From Dehalococcoidales bacterium (lineage in GTDB: Bacteria; Chloroflexota; Dehalococcoidia; Dehalococcoidales; JAUXAE01): a stretch of DNA of 7,971 bases. The translations under genes were made by a program, and so were the position numbers. A model generated the notes under the pieces. The model saw nothing but the letters and a program-made list of their open reading frames with translations, ran no database searches and was not told the origin of the DNA. The DNA lies in contig JAUXAE010000050.1 of NCBI GenBank assembly GCA_030620035.1, positions 1-7,971 of the forward strand, read 5' to 3'. Positions 6,726-7,971 of the stretch are shown piece by piece; positions within the stretch are counted from its first letter, which is position 1; each line of letters begins with the position of its first letter.

Positions 6726-6790
6726 GAGGCAGCATGACACGAACAAGCATACAGGAATACACTGAAGCGGTGAGTTGGCGCTACTGGTCA
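6680..6790 (+). mobile_element. Left-end remnant of an insertion sequence (probable)
   Basis: The leader, with a strong GAAGGGAGG ribosome binding site at 6721-6729, and the first 18 codons of a transposase-like gene are kept, after which similarity ends. The outer boundary is a guess, placed near GTTACCGAAAGTGG (6680-6693), which could be part of a terminal repeat. No right end, catalytic domain or target-site duplication is visible, so the element is dead. Confidence 0.45.
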
Positions 6791-6862
6791 TCGTCCAGTC
6801 TTTTCCTTGCCCACCTATCAAGCAGTGCATACGGAAACGACCAAAGCCTAAGCACAAGATAG
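6734..6862 (+). pseudogene. Truncated transposase 5' end
   Basis: An ATG with an excellent ribosome binding site (GGAGG, four bases before) begins a reading frame whose first residues are MTRTSIQEYTEAVSWRYW. From memory this resembles the N-terminus of integrase-core (DDE) transposases common in Chloroflexota, which start like MTR.SIQEYAEAV..RY and continue into a helix-turn-helix with KGKILDEF. Here the frame leaves that pattern after about residue 18 and runs through low-complexity serine codons to a stop at 6860-6862. The tail (from about 6788) lies antisense to the small membrane gene and is probably not meaningful. The family call is from recall of one short stretch, so it is tentative. 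The fine ribosome binding site in front of a useless frame supports a decayed gene start. Confidence 0.5.
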
Positions 6863-7116
6863 CGACCAAGCAACGGAAAAATGAATGCCGTTCCTACGAA
6901 AAGCGCAACTAGCAGAACCCACGAATACATTCCAAGAACAATCCCAGATGCTATCATCAAAGGTAATGATGAAAAAAAGACAAGACATCCAAATCCTTCG
7001 CTCCTAAACATCCCAATTTTGTAGGGCAAAGGCGTTCGGCTTTGCTGGACGTCCAGCATAAAGCTGCTAAGGGATACTGGGAAGACTATTATCGCCATAA
7101 TTTCAAGAAGACTCAT
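6781..7116 (-). CDS. Small predicted membrane protein of unknown function
   Basis: I do not recognise this 111-residue protein. It has three hydrophobic stretches able to span the membrane: residues about 4-22, 42-62 and 66-88. A short polar loop (about 23-41, with DVQQSRTPLPYK) separates the first two, and the C-terminal tail is basic then acidic (RWARKRLDDDQ). That pattern supports a real gene rather than a shadow, since no other good frame covers the region. The start is uncertain: AAAGGGG lies 17 bases before the first ATG, too far. A TTGAAA/CTATAT promoter-like pair on the - strand (7143-7138 and 7120-7115) would put transcription start after that ATG, favouring Met7 (7098). The gene sits alone between repeat copies and beside the transposase remnant, so it may have arrived with them. 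Its 3' end overlaps that remnant antisense. Confidence 0.5.
   Translation of the reverse strand: MSLLEIMAIIVFPVSLSSFMLDVQQSRTPLPYKIGMFRSEGFGCLVFFSSLPLMIASGIVLGMYSWVLLVALFVGTAFIFPLLGRYLVLRLWSFPYALLDRWARKRLDDDQ
7043..7058. repeat. 16-bp perfect palindrome inside the small membrane gene
   Basis: TGCTGGACGTCCAGCA is fully self-complementary without a spacer. On the - strand it encodes part of the loop after the first membrane segment (around Met20-Leu-Asp-Val-Gln-Gln). It could be a protein-binding site or chance; chance expectation for such a site in 8 kb is roughly one in eight. Confidence 0.4.
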
Positions 7117-7245
7117 ATAGATTCGGTTTCAATCCCCTTTCAATTTAGCAAGTCCCGCCAGAAAGCAGCTTTGATACTCAGCCTCGGTAGCCCGCCTAGC
7201 TTGGATTCCTCAAAGCGGGTTCTTTCTAGCCTTCAACTGCCAATT

Positions 7246-7269
7246 CCAGTTTACCCCAGGCCACTTACC
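7246..7269 (+). repeat. 24-bp direct repeat, copy 2
   Basis: Identical to 6623-6646. In the frame starting at its first base both copies read PVYPRPLT, and two of the four nearest differences to the right are third-position changes (AAA/AAG, CCC/CCT). That hints at an ancestral coding segment but is too short to prove one. Confidence 0.9.
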
Positions 7270-7302
7270 CAACGCAAGCCTGAAGGGGGTAAGAATATTA
7301 TC

Positions 7303-7331
7303 TTGGCCGTGATTATTAGCTGTGATATACT
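7303..7331 (+). promoter_or_regulatory. Extended -10 promoter of ligA
   Basis: TTGGCC (7303-7308) and TATACT (7326-7331) are separated by 17 bases, and a TG at 7323-7324 makes an extended -10. Transcription should begin near 7338, about eight bases before the ligA ATG, leaving almost no room for a ribosome binding site. Confidence 0.6.
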
Positions 7332-7345
7332 TAGAACGATTGCCG

Positions 7346-7971
7346 ATGACTGATTTGGCCAAAGCAAGACAAAGAGTAGCCGAATTAAGAAAGCTGATTA
7401 ACTACCACAACTACCGCTATTATGTGCTGGACAGCCCTGAGATTAGTGATGCCCAATATGACCAGCTAATGCGGGAGTTAAAGCGGCTGGAGGAGCAATA
7501 TCCCCAGTTGGTAGCCCCGGACTCACCGACCCAGCGGGTGGGCGCCGCCCCGGTTGAGGCCTTCGGTATAGTAGCCCACCCTCACCCTTTGTTGTCCCTG
7601 GGCAACGCCTTCTCCAAGGATGAGCTATTGGCCTGGCACGGCCGAATCACCAAGATGCTGGGGGGACAGCAAGTTCAATTTGTCGTTGAGCACAAGATTG
7701 ACGGGCTGGCAGTGGCCCTGACCTATGTTAACGGTCAACTGACCACCGGGGCCACCCGTGGCGACGGCTTCCACGGTGAAAACATCACCCAGAACCTGAG
7801 GACCATCAGAAGCATCCCGCTTTCCGTAGCCAGGGAAGCACCACCCAGGTTTGAGGTGCGGGGTGAGGTCTTCCTGCCCAAAGCTAGCTTTAATAAGCTA
7901 AACCAGGAGCGGGCCCGACAGGGTTTGCCCCTTTTTGCCAATCCTAGAAACGCGGCTGCGGGCTCGGTGCG
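7346..7971 (+). CDS. ligA: NAD-dependent DNA ligase, 5' part (3' end outside window)
   Basis: LigA seals nicks in DNA during replication and repair, using NAD to adenylate itself. The window holds the first 208 residues of a protein that is usually about 670. Domain Ia (about 1-70), with YHNYRYYVLDSPEISDAQYD, binds the nicotinamide side of NAD and is unique to bacterial-type ligases. The adenylation domain follows, with the adenylated Lys117 in EHKIDG, TRGDG (Arg139), VRGEV (Arg172, Glu174) and the start of the NPRNAAAGS block (199-207). The reading frame is intact up to the window edge. The ATG is the first available start and matches the family's N-terminus. No Shine-Dalgarno sequence precedes it, and the predicted transcript start lies about eight bases upstream, so translation may begin in leaderless fashion. 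The gene has its own promoter and follows the accessory patch. Confidence 0.97.
   Translation, partial: MTDLAKARQRVAELRKLINYHNYRYYVLDSPEISDAQYDQLMRELKRLEEQYPQLVAPDSPTQRVGAAPVEAFGIVAHPHPLLSLGNAFSKDELLAWHGRITKMLGGQQVQFVVEHKIDGLAVALTYVNGQLTTGATRGDGFHGENITQNLRTIRSIPLSVAREAPPRFEVRGEVFLPKASFNKLNQERARQGLPLFANPRNAAAGSV

Larger units (their letters stand above)
6570..6733. other. Intergenic left side of the accessory patch
   Basis: This stretch upstream of DUF1015 carries the first copy of the 24-bp repeat, the three degenerate 10-mers and the likely left end of a mobile-element remnant. On the - strand a TATTAT (6676-6671) could be a -10 box for DUF1015, but no convincing -35 accompanies it. I find no supported gene here. 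Confidence 0.5.
7117..7345. other. Intergenic right side of the accessory patch, upstream of ligA
   Basis: This stretch holds the second 24-bp repeat copy and the ligA promoter. It also has a possible hairpin of AGCCCGC (7190-7196) with GCGGGTT (7215-7221), which includes one G-T pair and an 18-base loop. Reading frames that cross it show no recognisable protein. Confidence 0.45.

Noticed and set aside
7190..7221. Hairpin CCCGC/GCGGG upstream of ligA as an RNA element or riboswitch
   Set aside because: The stem is short, the loop is 18 bases, it lies upstream of the predicted ligA transcript start, and no riboswitch signature is present.
6623..7269. CRISPR array explanation for the 24-bp repeat
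   Set aside because: Only two copies, separated by 599 bases containing gene-like sequence, with no regular spacers or cas genes.
7042..7353. A + strand open frame of 103 codons across the small membrane gene and the ligA leader
   Set aside because: It overlaps the membrane gene antisense, has no ribosome binding site, matches no family I recognise and runs into the ligA start in another frame.

Overview
This 7971-base window holds ordinary bacterial housekeeping genes and one short accessory patch. The genes look like those of a Dehalococcoidia-type Chloroflexota bacterium. That assignment rests on my memory of protein flavour and gene content and is moderately sure at best. GC content is around 55-60% in most genes, with some clearly AT-richer patches.

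Left part (1-1850, + strand): the 3' end of ribF (flavokinase/FAD synthetase) abuts a complete tyrS (type 2 tyrosyl-tRNA synthetase). The stop and start codons touch, so the two are probably co-transcribed. The last third of tyrS is much AT-richer than the first two thirds.

Middle part (1851-5257, + strand): a 125-bp gap carries a good -10 box, an inverted repeat and a strong ribosome binding site. It leads into three genes: a class V (alanine-glyoxylate/serine-pyruvate type) aminotransferase, serA (long-form D-3-phosphoglycerate dehydrogenase with a C-terminal ACT domain) and pdxT (glutaminase subunit of PLP synthase). The first two probably perform the first two steps of phosphorylated serine synthesis, with the aminotransferase standing in for SerC. 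PdxT helps make PLP, which that aminotransferase needs.

A DUF1015-family gene (5262-6569, - strand) converges on pdxT with a four-base gap. It carries a DGHHR motif like that of ParB/Srx-fold serine kinases and may belong functionally to the serine cluster. That is a hypothesis.

Accessory patch (6570-7345): this holds the truncated 5' end of what looks like a transposase gene with its own strong ribosome binding site, and a small predicted membrane protein on the - strand. A perfect 24-bp direct repeat flanks both, and a degenerate 10-mer occurs three times on the left side. It reads as a scar of mobile-element activity between DUF1015 and ligA.

Right end (7346-7971, + strand): the 5' part of ligA (NAD-dependent DNA ligase), cut by the window edge. 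It has a well-formed extended -10 promoter so close to the ATG that the transcript should have almost no leader.

I see no rRNA, tRNA, CRISPR array, riboswitch or convincing intrinsic terminator. I also see no clearly new system; the most open questions are the DUF1015/serine link and the repeat-flanked patch before ligA.
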